Shown piece by piece: positions 1 through 9,162 of a stretch of 36,786 bases of DNA. The DNA comes from Sphingobacteriales bacterium (GTDB lineage Bacteria > Bacteroidota > Bacteroidia > Chitinophagales > Saprospiraceae). The stretch lies in the NCBI GenBank assembly GCA_900299495.1, contig OMKD01000376.1:1-36786 (forward strand). The letters run 5' to 3'. A program made the position numbers and the translations under genes. A model generated the notes under the pieces. The model searched no databases, had not been told where the DNA came from, and saw nothing but the letters and a program-made list of their open reading frames with translations. Every line of letters starts with the position of its first letter. Position 1 is the first letter of the stretch.

Positions 1-2624
1 GGAGCGTTATCACAGTGCTGACACATCATCGGCTGGTATACTGTATTTGGATTCTCGTGATCACCGAAGAAGTAACGGTCGATTCTCAACCATGTCATCT
101 CGTGGTGACGAGATACCTCAGTTTTACCAACTACAGGTACATTGTTCTCAGCAACACAAGCCACCTGACAAGCACCACAACCGATACATGCGTTCAGATC
201 GATTGCCATACCCCAGTGATGACCCTGGCTGTAGTATTTTTCATTGTATTCTTCGTACGGATAAAGCGTAGCATCATTTAAGTGCTTAGCTGTTGCACGC
301 TTCTCAGCAATTTTAGCTTTAAGATCACTTACCTCGCTCAAGTTCGCCTGATAGATGATTGAACGATCTGTAAGTCCACCTTGGAAACCTTCACCAATTG
401 TCATTAGTGTTTTCTCATCCACGTTGATCTCTTTTCCATCTTCCTGTCCAGTGATACCAAAAGTGTGGTGGTACTGAACACAAGGGAATTCTCTGTCAAC
501 AAGACCAGTTTCCTTTGGCTCTGCATCTAGTGCGTTGAAGTACTGAACGTTTCCGCTCTTATCTCTTGTCAACCAAGACATAGAGTTTGTTCCAACACCT
601 TCACCTGCAAAACCAACTACCGTTCTTCCGAATCCTAGTGCTGCAGAGAATGTATTCTCAGCAAGACCGAAAGAAGCAATACAAGTGATATTTTGAGCTA
701 CACCATTCGCGGATACTTCTACGATATCAGCATAACCTTTATATTCTTCCTGGTTAAGGTTTTTGTAAGTAACCATGCTGTTACCACCTTCCCAAGAAAT
801 TGGAATTCCAAAGTAGTTACCCCAAGTGGTACGCGTTACCGGATCCGGCATCTCTTGTAACCACGGGTTTTCAGCATACTCTCCAGCACCCATTGCGATT
901 GTTTCGAAAAGAACAACCTCGCTACCCTGAGCAGGCTTAGCGATCTGTGCAAGGTATGTATTTACGTCAGCGCTGTTAGAAGCAGACTGAGCAGATACAT
1001 TTGCTGTGAATACACCATCGTGTAATGTCTTATCCCAGAAAGATTGGAAAGACATAAAGTTATTTTGCATTGGGAATACAGTTGCTTCCCAGTTAGATTT
1101 CAGATAATCATAGTATGGTTGATCAGAATCTGCATTTAGGTTTGCACTTTCTGCCCAAACTAATAAAGACTCCTCACCTTGTCTAGTGTCAAATAAAGGA
1201 GAAATTGTTGGCTGAATGATACTGAACATACCACGCTTAGGCTCTACATCACCCCATGCCTCCAAGTAGTGAGGTGTAGGAGCAACAAACTTACAAAGCG
1301 CACCCGTTTCGTTCATTACTGTTGAAAGGTAAACAGAAGTCTTTACTTTAGCCATTGCATCAGCAAAGTCCTTCGCTTCTGGAAGATCATATGCAGGGTT
1401 TGCATCCATCACGATCATTGCATCAACTGCACCAGACTTCATTTCTCTGATCAAAGCAGTAACATTGCTGTCGATACCCTGACGCTGATTTGAAATACGA
1501 TCAAATGTGATTGTATTTCCGTAGCTACCCAACATTTCGTTGATTGCATTTACTACAACCTGCTCGGCAACATTGTTTGATCCAGAAACTACAAGTGTTT
1601 TACCAGTAGCACCTTTTACTTTATCTGCTAACTTCTTAAGTGAAGTTCTTGCTTTCTCATTTAGCTCAGAACCCATGCTGTTTCCAGCAAGTGCATTGTA
1701 GAATGCTTTAATTGCTGCACCTTGCTCAGAAGGACGAACCATAATACGGTTATCCGCATTTGAACCTGTCAATGACATGTGTGATTCAACCTGAGTGTGG
1801 TGAGACATTGTTGGCTTCTCAGCCTTAGGATCAACTTTACGGTTCTTTGCATATCCATAAGCAAACTCAGTTGGAGAAATCCATGTTCCCAAGAAGTCTG
1901 CACCGAAGCTGATGATATTATCTGCCTTTTCGAAGTGGTAAGCAGGAACTGCAGCAATACCGAAGCTTGCCTCGTTTGCTTCCAACATACCTGAAGCAGA
2001 AACTGCATCGTAAGTAACCACTTTAGCGTTTGGATATTTCGCCATGAACTCGCCCATTGCTTTTTTAGCTGTTGGACTCATGTTCGTGTTCGTTACGATA
2101 CGAATATTATTAGAAGATGCTAATGCACCTTTGATATCATTATCCATGTCAGCCCACGCTTTGGTAGGAGCCTGAATACGATTAACATTATAAAGGTCTA
2201 GAACAGAAGCCTGAGCTCTTGCCGATGAACCACCATGGGATACCGGAGACAAGCTGTTACCTTCGATCTTAATTGGACGACCCTCACGTGTTTTTACAAG
2301 TACTGAAGCATACTCACCACCTCTTACGAAAGAAGATGCATAGTATGAAGCTACGCCAGGAACGATTTCGTCTGGCTTAACTACATATGGTATTGCTCTT
2401 TTCACAGGGATCTCACAAGATGCTGCAACAGTTGCAGCTCCAAGTCCAAACCCTAAGTACTTAAGGAAATCACGACGATTCGTTGAAGATTCCATTACCT
2501 TCTCATCCGCCATTGAATCAACTACAGGTAGTGTGTTTGCAAACTCTTGCTTTGCTCTTTCCTGTAACTCCGGATTGTTGATGTCGTTATGACCAATCCA
2601 AACTTCTTTATTATTATTCTTCAT
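1..2624 (-). CDS. actB: ActB, iron-sulfur/molybdopterin-like subunit of alternative complex III (partial, C-terminus off window)
   Basis: This frame stays open from an ATG at 2624 to the left edge (874 codons, no stop), which is why the ORF track lacks it. The start MKNNNKEVWIGHNDINNPEL matches the extended Tat-leader type seen on Bacteroidota MoCo/4Fe-4S proteins. A twin-arginine segment follows (NRRDFLKYLGFGLGAA, about residues 49-64), ending in VAASC with Cys70, which resembles a lipobox. A long molybdopterin-oxidoreductase-like domain comes next; in known ActB it binds no molybdenum. Near the edge is a ferredoxin-type motif CIGCGACQVAC, then MMCQHCDNAP, the start of a second cluster site. 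In the family, ActB carries the Fe-S clusters of a menaquinol-oxidising complex that reduces periplasmic carriers or an oxidase. It lies 63 bases after actA on the same strand and probably shares its transcript. Family members are usually around 1,000 residues, so perhaps 100-200 are missing. Confidence 0.93.
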   Translation of the reverse strand, partial: MKNNNKEVWIGHNDINNPELQERAKQEFANTLPVVDSMADEKVMESSTNRRDFLKYLGFGLGAATVAASCEIPVKRAIPYVVKPDEIVPGVASYYASSFVRGGEYASVLVKTREGRPIKIEGNSLSPVSHGGSSARAQASVLDLYNVNRIQAPTKAWADMDNDIKGALASSNNIRIVTNTNMSPTAKKAMGEFMAKYPNAKVVTYDAVSASGMLEANEASFGIAAVPAYHFEKADNIISFGADFLGTWISPTEFAYGYAKNRKVDPKAEKPTMSHHTQVESHMSLTGSNADNRIMVRPSEQGAAIKAFYNALAGNSMGSELNEKARTSLKKLADKVKGATGKTLVVSGSNNVAEQVVVNAINEMLGSYGNTITFDRISNQRQGIDSNVTALIREMKSGAVDAMIVMDANPAYDLPEAKDFADAMAKVKTSVYLSTVMNETGALCKFVAPTPHYLEAWGDVEPKRGMFSIIQPTISPLFDTRQGEESLLVWAESANLNADSDQPYYDYLKSNWEATVFPMQNNFMSFQSFWDKTLHDGVFTANVSAQSASNSADVNTYLAQIAKPAQGSEVVLFETIAMGAGEYAENPWLQEMPDPVTRTTWGNYFGIPISWEGGNSMVTYKNLNQEEYKGYADIVEVSANGVAQNITCIASFGLAENTFSAALGFGRTVVGFAGEGVGTNSMSWLTRDKSGNVQYFNALDAEPKETGLVDREFPCVQYHHTFGITGQEDGKEINVDEKTLMTIGEGFQGGLTDRSIIYQANLSEVSDLKAKIAEKRATAKHLNDATLYPYEEYNEKYYSQGHHWGMAIDLNACIGCGACQVACVAENNVPVVGKTEVSRHHEMTWLRIDRYFFGDHENPNTVYQPMMCQHCDNA

Positions 2625-2687
2625 TTTTATTGAAGTAGAGTTTTTACAAATTGATAATTAATTGACGCTCATCAGAGCAAGCACTGA

Positions 2688-4073
2688 TTAATAGTGACAC
2701 TTTTGACACTCAAGACCACCGATCTCCTCAACAGTCACTTTTTCTCTGTCACCAGCGCTTAACTGATTATGGTAGTTTTCGTAAGACTTGTAATATTCAT
2801 TACCATCAAACTTAACTTCCGTTTTACGGTGACAATTAATACACCATCCCATAGATAGCGGAGAATATTGTTCTACAACTTCCATCTCCTCAACTTTACC
2901 GTGACAGCTCTCACATTCAACCTGCCCAACTTTTACGTGCTGTGCGTGATTGAAGTAAACGTGATCTGGTAAGTTATGGATACGGATCCATTCAATAGGT
3001 CCGCGGAAATCGTCTTTTCTATCATTAGTAAGTGAAGACACGATAGCATCCCACTCTTCTTCTACCTGAGCCTCAACTTTCTCTGGGTCAGTTTCATCAG
3101 ATTGGCTCTCGATCCATGTCTTAAAGATTTTTTCAATCTCTTTTACATCCATGTTCTCGTAATCCTCCAGGTAAGTACCTGATTTAGGATCGAAACCGAT
3201 AGAAGCAAATATCTTAGTCAACTCGGCAGTACCGTAAGTTGATCCTTTCTTAATAGCCTTGTGACAGTTCATACAAGTATTCGCAGCTGGAATAACTGAA
3301 TGCTTAGATCTTCTGGCACCATCATGACAGTAGTTACAATCTACTTTGTTCAAACCTGCGTGTGTTGCGTGTGAGAACTTGATCGGCTGATCAGGCATAT
3401 ATCCCTGCTGACGACCTAGATTGATTGCTTTATCTGCCATCATAGATCCACCTGCAACTACAGCGATCAACACAAATGTTGCAATCATAGACTTAGAAGT
3501 CAGTACATCGAATAATGTGCGCTCTGGCTCAAGCTCCTCTCCCTCTTCTACCTTAACCATTACGTTAAGCTTAGAAGCTACTCGCATCAATACTAAGATT
3601 AATCCGATTAGTCCGATCGTGATAACAAGGAATAAAGATGAATTATCCTCTTCCTCTGTCACAACAGGTCCTTTAGGATCATCACCCACAGGTACGAAAT
3701 TATATTGGTAATCGATGTAAGCAAGTACATTTGCGATTTGCTCATCTGAAAACTGAGTAAAGGAGTTCATCACAGATTTATTCCAGTCGTTGAACAACTG
3801 AACTGCACGAGGATGACCTTCCCCGATCATCTTTTGTGAATTACGAATCCATGCATACAAGTCCTCCTGTGGATAATCTGCCCATCTTTCCTCAACGCCA
3901 CCTAATGCAGGTCCGGTAAGATCGTCCTTCATGTTCTTATTGTGGCAAGAAGCACAATTAGCTTTGAACAGGCTAGAACCCTCGGCAATAGCCGCATCCT
4001 GAGCGAAAATCGTTGCTCCAGGCAAGAAAACCAAGAGGAGTAAAATTCTGAAAATCAATGATCTTTGAATCAT
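2688..4073 (-). CDS. actA: ActA, multihaem cytochrome c subunit of alternative complex III with N-terminal cytochrome c domain
   Basis: The 461-residue protein starts with a signal peptide (about residues 1-25, ending FAQ). It has six CxxCH haem-attachment motifs: CASCH (40), CNYCH (246), CMNCH (267), CESCH (387), CINCH (411) and CQKCH (456), the last one residue from the C-terminus. The first lies in a class I cytochrome c-like domain (about 30-127). It is followed by a hydrophobic segment (about 146-164) and a second one (about 196-212) that leads into the five-haem part. Family knowledge: ActA is a periplasmic multihaem cytochrome that takes electrons from the ActB clusters; the Rhodothermus protein is described as pentahaem. 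The sixth motif here is explained by the fused N-terminal domain. A TAnnTTTG promoter lies about 65 bases upstream and actB follows directly. Confidence 0.93.
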   Translation of the reverse strand: MIQRSLIFRILLLLVFLPGATIFAQDAAIAEGSSLFKANCASCHNKNMKDDLTGPALGGVEERWADYPQEDLYAWIRNSQKMIGEGHPRAVQLFNDWNKSVMNSFTQFSDEQIANVLAYIDYQYNFVPVGDDPKGPVVTEEEDNSSLFLVITIGLIGLILVLMRVASKLNVMVKVEEGEELEPERTLFDVLTSKSMIATFVLIAVVAGGSMMADKAINLGRQQGYMPDQPIKFSHATHAGLNKVDCNYCHDGARRSKHSVIPAANTCMNCHKAIKKGSTYGTAELTKIFASIGFDPKSGTYLEDYENMDVKEIEKIFKTWIESQSDETDPEKVEAQVEEEWDAIVSSLTNDRKDDFRGPIEWIRIHNLPDHVYFNHAQHVKVGQVECESCHGKVEEMEVVEQYSPLSMGWCINCHRKTEVKFDGNEYYKSYENYHNQLSAGDREKVTVEEIGGLECQKCHY

Positions 4074-4137
4074 CTGTTACTAAATTTATTTCTGTAGTAT
4101 ATCTAATTCTTTGACTAGTGTCATTTTCCTGTCAGCG

Positions 4138-4168
4138 CAAAGATAAAAACCGCAACAATATTTACCAA
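4138..4168 (-). promoter_or_regulatory. Bacteroidota-type promoter of the act operon
   Basis: Read on the minus strand this is TTG, 20 bases, then TATCTTTG, fitting the Bacteroidota -33/-7 consensus (TTTG or TTG, 17-23 bases, TAnnTTTG). Transcription would begin near 4131, giving actA a leader of about 58 bases. Confidence 0.65.
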
Positions 4169-4298
4169 TACAGTACAAGGTATTGTGCTATTTAGACCGA
4201 TTCTAAATTGCTTAAACATGTCGATAATCTTGTCTAACAAGAATATTTAAGGCAGGCTAACTTGATTTGAGCGCGCTAAGTTAATGAAAATCAGCGAA

Positions 4299-5093
4299 TC
4301 ACACAGAAACTTGAGCTTTAATATGTGGATGTGGATCGTAATTTTTTAATTCGAAGTCTTCAAACTCAAAATCAAAGATATTTTTCACATCAGGATTTAG
4401 AACCATTTGAGGTAATGGCCTTGGCTCTCGACCCAATTGTAGCTTGGCTTGATCAAGGTGATTATTGTATAAATGCACATCTCCGAAAGTGTGCACAAAC
4501 TCCCCTGGCTCCAGATCACAAACCTGAGCAATCATTAGTGTAAGTAAAGCGTAAGAGGCAATATTAAATGGAACACCCAGGAACACATCAGCAGAGCGCT
4601 GATAAAGCTGACAGGATAATTTACCGTCTGCTACATAAAATTGGAACAATGCATGACATGGACATAAGGCCATATCATCTAAATCGGCTACATTCCATGC
4701 ACTAACTATATGTCGTCTAGAATTTGGATTTTGTTTGATTTGCTCTACAACGTTTTTGATCTGGTTTACAGTTTTTCCATTAGCTCCTTCCCAACTCACC
4801 CATTGCTTTCCATACACAGGACCTAAATCTCCATTTTCATCTGCCCATTCATTCCAAATTCTTACTTTATTGTCCTGAAGATATTTTACATTTGTGTCGC
4901 CCTTTAAAAACCATAGTAATTCGTAAACAATAGATTTTAAGTGCAATTTTTTGGTAGTGACCATGGGAAAACCTTCACTAAGGTCGAAACGCATTTGATA
5001 TCCAAAGCAGCTTACCGTACCGGTACCTGTTCGATCTCCTTTTGCTGTTCCATTGTCCAAAATATGTTGCATTAAATTCAAATATTGTCTCAT
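4299..5093 (-). CDS. thyA: Thymidylate synthase
   Basis: This enzyme methylates dUMP to dTMP using 5,10-methylenetetrahydrofolate. From the ATG at 5093 it is 264 residues, the same length as E. coli ThyA, beginning [15 protein letters not shown]. The track's 281-residue version adds 17 residues ([17 protein letters not shown]) that do not look like the family, so I use the internal start. Visible motifs are GDRTGTGT (folate and phosphate binding region), [13 protein letters not shown] with the catalytic cysteine, [23 protein letters not shown] with the nucleotide-binding arginine, and the C-terminal [14 protein letters not shown] folA gene, often its neighbour, is not seen here; the gene stands alone between the act operon and a divergent START-domain gene. 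No clear TAnnTTTG promoter was found upstream. Confidence 0.97.
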   Translation of the reverse strand: MRQYLNLMQHILDNGTAKGDRTGTGTVSCFGYQMRFDLSEGFPMVTTKKLHLKSIVYELLWFLKGDTNVKYLQDNKVRIWNEWADENGDLGPVYGKQWVSWEGANGKTVNQIKNVVEQIKQNPNSRRHIVSAWNVADLDDMALCPCHALFQFYVADGKLSCQLYQRSADVFLGVPFNIASYALLTLMIAQVCDLEPGEFVHTFGDVHLYNNHLDQAKLQLGREPRPLPQMVLNPDVKNIFDFEFEDFELKNYDPHPHIKAQVSV

Positions 5094-5215
5094 AATTCTA
5101 CGTTGTATTTTATAGTTTTTATGCAGTGTTAGTACAATAACCAATTTCGTAAATAAATAATTGCAAGCATAATCTTTTAATCAACTTTTCTGTTCTAATT
5201 TTAAATTACCCGATA

Positions 5216-5836
5216 ATGAAAAGAACAATCCTTCTGATTTTAACCAATATATTATTGTGCTCAATTACCTCCGCGCAGGACTGGATCTTATCCAAAGATG
5301 GAAAAGATCTTCAAACCTATTATAGAGAATCCGATAAATCAGATATTAAGGAATTGAAAATAGTAACCACTATAGATGCCCCTGCTATTACTGTTTTCGA
5401 GCTGCTAAACGAGATAGACCTTTATGATGATTGGGTGTACAGAACAACTGAAGCCCGTTTAGTGGAAACTTATAGCAATAAAAGCTTACAATACTATGCT
5501 GTAGTGGATTTCCCCTGGCCCTTCGATGACCGCGAAATGTATATCCTTTCAGATTACAAGATCAGTGAGGATAAAAAATACATAAAGACCAACTCTATAG
5601 CCATTCCAAGAGAAGACATAAAAGATCGTGAAGACCATGTTCGTATCATAGATATGGAATTGGGATGGATACTAAAAGAGAATGATGAAGAAATAACAGA
5701 GGTTGTATATGTCTTACGTTCTGATCCTGGTGGTGCGATACCAGCCTGGATGGTCAACTTGGCTCTTGAAGCAGGTCCAACCAATACCATAAACGGACTA
5801 CGAGCGCTTGTTGAAGACCATATGAATAATCCATAA
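5216..5836 (+). CDS. Secreted START-domain (lipid-binding-like) protein
   Basis: The 206-residue protein has a classical signal peptide (MKRTILLILTNILLCSITSA, then QDW), so it is predicted to be exported. The mature part resembles bacterial START/SRPBCC proteins: a helix-grip core with FPWPFDDREMYILSDYKI, recalling the PWP..DRD motif of START domains, and a closing amphipathic helix segment GGAIPAWMVNLALEAGPTNTINGLRAL. START domains hold lipids or other hydrophobic ligands in a deep pocket; the ligand here is unknown. It is divergent from thyA and about 100 bases before the UbiD-family gene, which has its own promoter, so it is probably transcribed alone. A weak hairpin (AGCAAT/ATTGCT at 5837-5864, followed by CTTTTC) may end its transcript. 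Confidence 0.8.
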   Translation: MKRTILLILTNILLCSITSAQDWILSKDGKDLQTYYRESDKSDIKELKIVTTIDAPAITVFELLNEIDLYDDWVYRTTEARLVETYSNKSLQYYAVVDFPWPFDDREMYILSDYKISEDKKYIKTNSIAIPREDIKDREDHVRIIDMELGWILKENDEEITEVVYVLRSDPGGAIPAWMVNLALEAGPTNTINGLRALVEDHMNNP

Positions 5837-5886
5837 AGCAATCTTTAAGTAAAAAATCATTGCTCTTTTCCTCTGCGCTAAACAAG

Positions 5887-5919
5887 TTGCCATTTTGATT
5901 GATTTAGGTGGTATCTTTG
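5887..5919 (+). promoter_or_regulatory. Promoter of the UbiD-family gene
   Basis: TATCTTTG (5912-5919) matches the TAnnTTTG -7 element, with TTG 22 bases upstream (5887-5889). The start site would be near 5926 and the ATG follows at 5941. Confidence 0.55.
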
Positions 5920-5940
5920 TACTCTGACTGAAAATAAATT

Positions 5941-7764
5941 ATGAGATATAATAGTCTGGCTGAATGCGCAGCTGATCTGGAAAAACACGGACAATTAATT
6001 AGAATAAAGGAAGAAGTAGATCCCAACCTGGAGATGGCCGCAATTCATTGGCGAATCTTCAAACAAGGAGGACCTGCCATTCTCTTCGAAAATATAAAAG
6101 GAAGTAAATTTCCCGCGCTGTCCAATCTGTATGGCACCTTTGAGCGAACTGATTTCTTGTTCAGATCTACCTTACCAAAGGTTAGTAAGGTTGTACAACT
6201 TAAGGCAGACCCTACTCGCTTCCTAAAAGCGCCATTCAAATACCTTAGTGCTCCTTTCACAGCCATATCTGCCCTGCCAAGAAAGATTAGAACAAAAGCT
6301 GCTATTGAATACGGAGAAACAACCATTGACCAATTACCCTTGATCAAATGTTGGCCTATGGATGGAGGTGCTTTTGTCACTCTGCCACAGGTATTCACAT
6401 TACCTCCGAAGGACAAGAATATCATGAAGTCCAATATCGGAATGTACCGAATACAGCTTAGCGGAAATGAATACGCAATTAATAAAGAAATTGGACTGCA
6501 TTACCAATTACACAGAGGTATTGGAGTACATCATCAGGAGTATAATCAATCCGAAGAGGATTTTAGAGTAAGCATTTTCATTGGTGGACCACCATCTCAT
6601 GCCTTTGCAGCTATCATGCCCTTACCTGAAGGACTTACTGAAACTACCTTTGCGGGTATGCTTGCTGGGAAACGTTTCAAATATAAAACAGTAGATGGGC
6701 ATGTCTTGTCAGCTGATGCTGATTTTGTAATAACAGGAAGAGTGCGCAAGGATGAAAAAATGCCAGAAGGTCCTTTTGGAGATCACCTTGGATATTATAG
6801 CCTGGAACACGATTTTCCAGTTGTAGATGTTGATAAAGTTTACCATCGAAAAGATGCCATATGGCATTTTACAGCTGTAGGAAGACCGCCTGCTGAGGAT
6901 AGCTCCTTTGGATACCTTATTCATAAGATCGTTAAGCCATTGACCGGAAGTGAATTCCCTGGGATAAAAGACGTAAATGCAGTTGATGAGGCTGGTGTAC
7001 ATCCTCTCTTGTTAGTAGTTGGTAGTGAGCGTTATATGCCATTCCGAGAAATCAGACCAGAGGAATTATTAACACAGGCCAATCACCTTCTTGGTAAAGG
7101 CCAAACTTCCCTGGCCAAATTCTTGGTTATCGCAAATAGCAATGACAAAGAAGGACTTAGTGCAAAGGATGAAAAGGCCTTTTTTACCCATATTTTAGAA
7201 CGTATAGACTGGACAAGAGATCTGCACTTCCAGACTAAAACAACCATAGATACACTTGATTATTCAGGGGATGGATGGAATACAGGATCAAAAGTAGTTA
7301 TAGCAGCTTGTGGAGATCCAATACGAACACTCAGACAGGACCTACCAACTATTGAGGACAATGAACTATTCAGTAATCCAAAACTGATTGCACCAGGTAT
7401 CTTGGCGCTTCAGGTTCCTGCTTTCGACAAAGAAAATGGATATAAGCAAGCTGAAGAAATAGCTTCAGGATTGGAAGCCACTGATCTTAAAGGTTTTCCA
7501 CTGATCGTCTTATGTGATGACAGCACTTTTATGGCAGAGGATTACTCAAACTTCCTATGGGCTGCATTCACCAGGACTAATCCATCGCATGATATTCATG
7601 GTGTTCATGCTTTTGTAGAACATAAGCACTGGGGATGTAAAGGATCATTGATCATGGATGCCCGAATAAAACCACACCATGCACCGGAATTGGTTATGGA
7701 TCCGGAGGTAGAAAAAGCTATCGAGCGATTTTTTGTAAAAGGGGCAAGCCTTGAAGGGTATTAA
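5941..7764 (+). CDS. UbiD-family (prenylated-FMN dependent) decarboxylase
   Basis: The 607-residue protein belongs to the UbiD family of reversible aromatic/acrylic acid decarboxylases that use prenylated FMN supplied by a UbiX partner. The diagnostic stretch MPEGPFGDHLGYYSLEHDFPVVDV contains the EGPFGD acid pair, and DAIWHFTAVGRPPAEDS matches the conserved region after it. It is longer than E. coli UbiD (about 497 residues), as is common for Bacteroidota members, with extra sequence toward the C-terminus. Quinone biosynthesis is one likely role, since a menaquinone-dependent complex III is encoded nearby, but decarboxylation of another aromatic acid is equally possible and no ubiX or men gene lies in the window. 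Its promoter overlaps the short spacer after the START gene, and the next gene has its own promoter element six bases after this stop. Confidence 0.9.
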   Translation: MRYNSLAECAADLEKHGQLIRIKEEVDPNLEMAAIHWRIFKQGGPAILFENIKGSKFPALSNLYGTFERTDFLFRSTLPKVSKVVQLKADPTRFLKAPFKYLSAPFTAISALPRKIRTKAAIEYGETTIDQLPLIKCWPMDGGAFVTLPQVFTLPPKDKNIMKSNIGMYRIQLSGNEYAINKEIGLHYQLHRGIGVHHQEYNQSEEDFRVSIFIGGPPSHAFAAIMPLPEGLTETTFAGMLAGKRFKYKTVDGHVLSADADFVITGRVRKDEKMPEGPFGDHLGYYSLEHDFPVVDVDKVYHRKDAIWHFTAVGRPPAEDSSFGYLIHKIVKPLTGSEFPGIKDVNAVDEAGVHPLLLVVGSERYMPFREIRPEELLTQANHLLGKGQTSLAKFLVIANSNDKEGLSAKDEKAFFTHILERIDWTRDLHFQTKTTIDTLDYSGDGWNTGSKVVIAACGDPIRTLRQDLPTIEDNELFSNPKLIAPGILALQVPAFDKENGYKQAEEIASGLEATDLKGFPLIVLCDDSTFMAEDYSNFLWAAFTRTNPSHDIHGVHAFVEHKHWGCKGSLIMDARIKPHHAPELVMDPEVEKAIERFFVKGASLEGY

Positions 7765-7769
7765 TTAAT

Positions 7770-7777
7770 TACCTTTG
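7770..7777 (+). promoter_or_regulatory. -7 promoter element of the RsmF-like gene
   Basis: TACCTTTG fits TAnnTTTG and sits between the UbiD stop codon and the ATG at 7795; an upstream TTG (7751-7753) is only 16 bases away. The mRNA leader would be only about 11 bases. Confidence 0.5.
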
Positions 7778-7794
7778 CAAAAAAGATAAATCGG

Positions 7795-9156
7795 ATGGAT
7801 GCATTGCACAGTGCTTTCCTCGATCAGATGCAGGAAATTCTTCCGGATGAACATCAACAATTTGTTGAAGTGCTCAATGGAGAAGTTCCTGTTTCAATCA
7901 GAAGGAATCCAATAAAATCAACAGAACTTGATCTGGATATCGAAGCAAATGTCCCTTGGACATCGGACGCTGTATACCTAAGTAAAAGACCCATATTTAC
8001 TTTAGATCCAAGCTTTCATGCCGGAGCATATTATGTGCAGGAAGCATCTTCCATGTTTATCGAACAAGCCATCAGACAACATGTCAATCTGAACGATTCT
8101 ATCAGAGCATTGGATCTATGTGCAGCACCAGGTGGTAAGAGCACTTTAGTATCCAGTATTTTAAATAATAATTCACTACTGGTTAGTAACGAAGTCATTA
8201 GTTCCAGATACAAGATTCTTATTGAAAACACCCATAAATGGGGCAATTGCAATCAGATCATCACGAACCATGATGTAAAGGACCTTAGCCACCTAAAAGG
8301 GTTTTTCCATCTAATACTGGTTGACGCTCCATGTTCAGGTGAAGGTTTATTCAGAAAAGACAAAAAAGCACGTACTGAATGGTCTGAGAACAACGTAAGC
8401 CTCTGTGCTGCAAGGCAGAAACGAATTCTTGCAGAGGCAGCTGACTTACTCGCTCCCGGAGGGATCCTAATTTACTCCACTTGTACTTATAATAAGCATG
8501 AAAATGAATTGAATGCAGCCTGGATTGAAGAGCATCTTGGACTGAGCAACGAAAAGATTAAAATAGAAGATGCTTGGGGACTTACCGCTATGGATTATGG
8601 CTATCAGGCATATCCACACAGGTGCAAAGGAGAAGGTTTCTACATGAGTATTTTCAAAGCAGGAGCTGACCGAACAGCATCTAAAATGAAAATCAAATCC
8701 AAAGGAGATAAAAGCCTAGATATTTTAACAAAAAAAGAAGTTGAACAAGTCCAAAAATTTCTTGCTAAGGAAACGCCATTGACGGTTTTCAAAAATCACT
8801 TAGAGGAACTCTGTTTCTTCCCACAGGCTTTAAAACGGGAGTTTCAATTCATATGCCAGGGACTTTACAGATATCATGTGGGCACTCCTATGGGCACATT
8901 TAAGCATAACAAGCTAATTCCGCATCATGCTTTGGCACTATCAAACCTAATTGGACCTACTTTCCCTACGTTGGAATTAAACAAGGAGCAAGCAGTTTCC
9001 TTTTTAAGAAAGGAAACATTACCTGTTTCAGAAGCTATGGGTCAAGGATGGCACCTTATGCAATATAATGGCTTGAATTTGGGTTGGGGCAAGGTTCTCA
9101 AGGATAGAATAAACAATTACTTTCCTAAGCACCTCAGAATTCGCATGCAAGGATAA
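7795..9156 (+). CDS. RsmF/NOL1/NOP2/Sun-family RNA m5C methyltransferase
   Basis: This 453-residue cytosine-C5 RNA methyltransferase has the SAM-binding motif ALDLCAAPGGKST (about residue 104), motif IV VDAPCSGEGLFRKD with the PC cysteine (about 177), and motif VI YSTCTYNKHENE with the TC cysteine that attacks the base (about 228). The PCSGEG form and the roughly 150-residue C-terminal extension (about 300-453, PUA-like by position) resemble RsmF/YebU rather than RsmB, which instead carries an N-terminal NusB-like domain absent here. RsmF modifies 16S rRNA C1407 in E. coli; the exact target here is inferred only. The gene is followed within seven bases by the end of a convergent gene. Confidence 0.92.
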   Translation: MDALHSAFLDQMQEILPDEHQQFVEVLNGEVPVSIRRNPIKSTELDLDIEANVPWTSDAVYLSKRPIFTLDPSFHAGAYYVQEASSMFIEQAIRQHVNLNDSIRALDLCAAPGGKSTLVSSILNNNSLLVSNEVISSRYKILIENTHKWGNCNQIITNHDVKDLSHLKGFFHLILVDAPCSGEGLFRKDKKARTEWSENNVSLCAARQKRILAEAADLLAPGGILIYSTCTYNKHENELNAAWIEEHLGLSNEKIKIEDAWGLTAMDYGYQAYPHRCKGEGFYMSIFKAGADRTASKMKIKSKGDKSLDILTKKEVEQVQKFLAKETPLTVFKNHLEELCFFPQALKREFQFICQGLYRYHVGTPMGTFKHNKLIPHHALALSNLIGPTFPTLELNKEQAVSFLRKETLPVSEAMGQGWHLMQYNGLNLGWGKVLKDRINNYFPKHLRIRMQG

Positions 9157-9162
9157 CATGGA

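Noticed and set aside
15-281. Plus-strand ORFs of 88 and 74 residues at the left edge
   Set aside because: They lie opposite the long actB frame, which has clear family motifs; these are shadows.
1769-2008. Minus-strand 79-residue and plus-strand 65-residue ORFs inside actB
   Set aside because: Other frames of actB with no recognisable protein features.
4228-4242. Hairpin TCTTGT-CTA-ACAAGA between thyA and actA
   Set aside because: Short stem with no U-tract on either strand; too weak to call a terminator.
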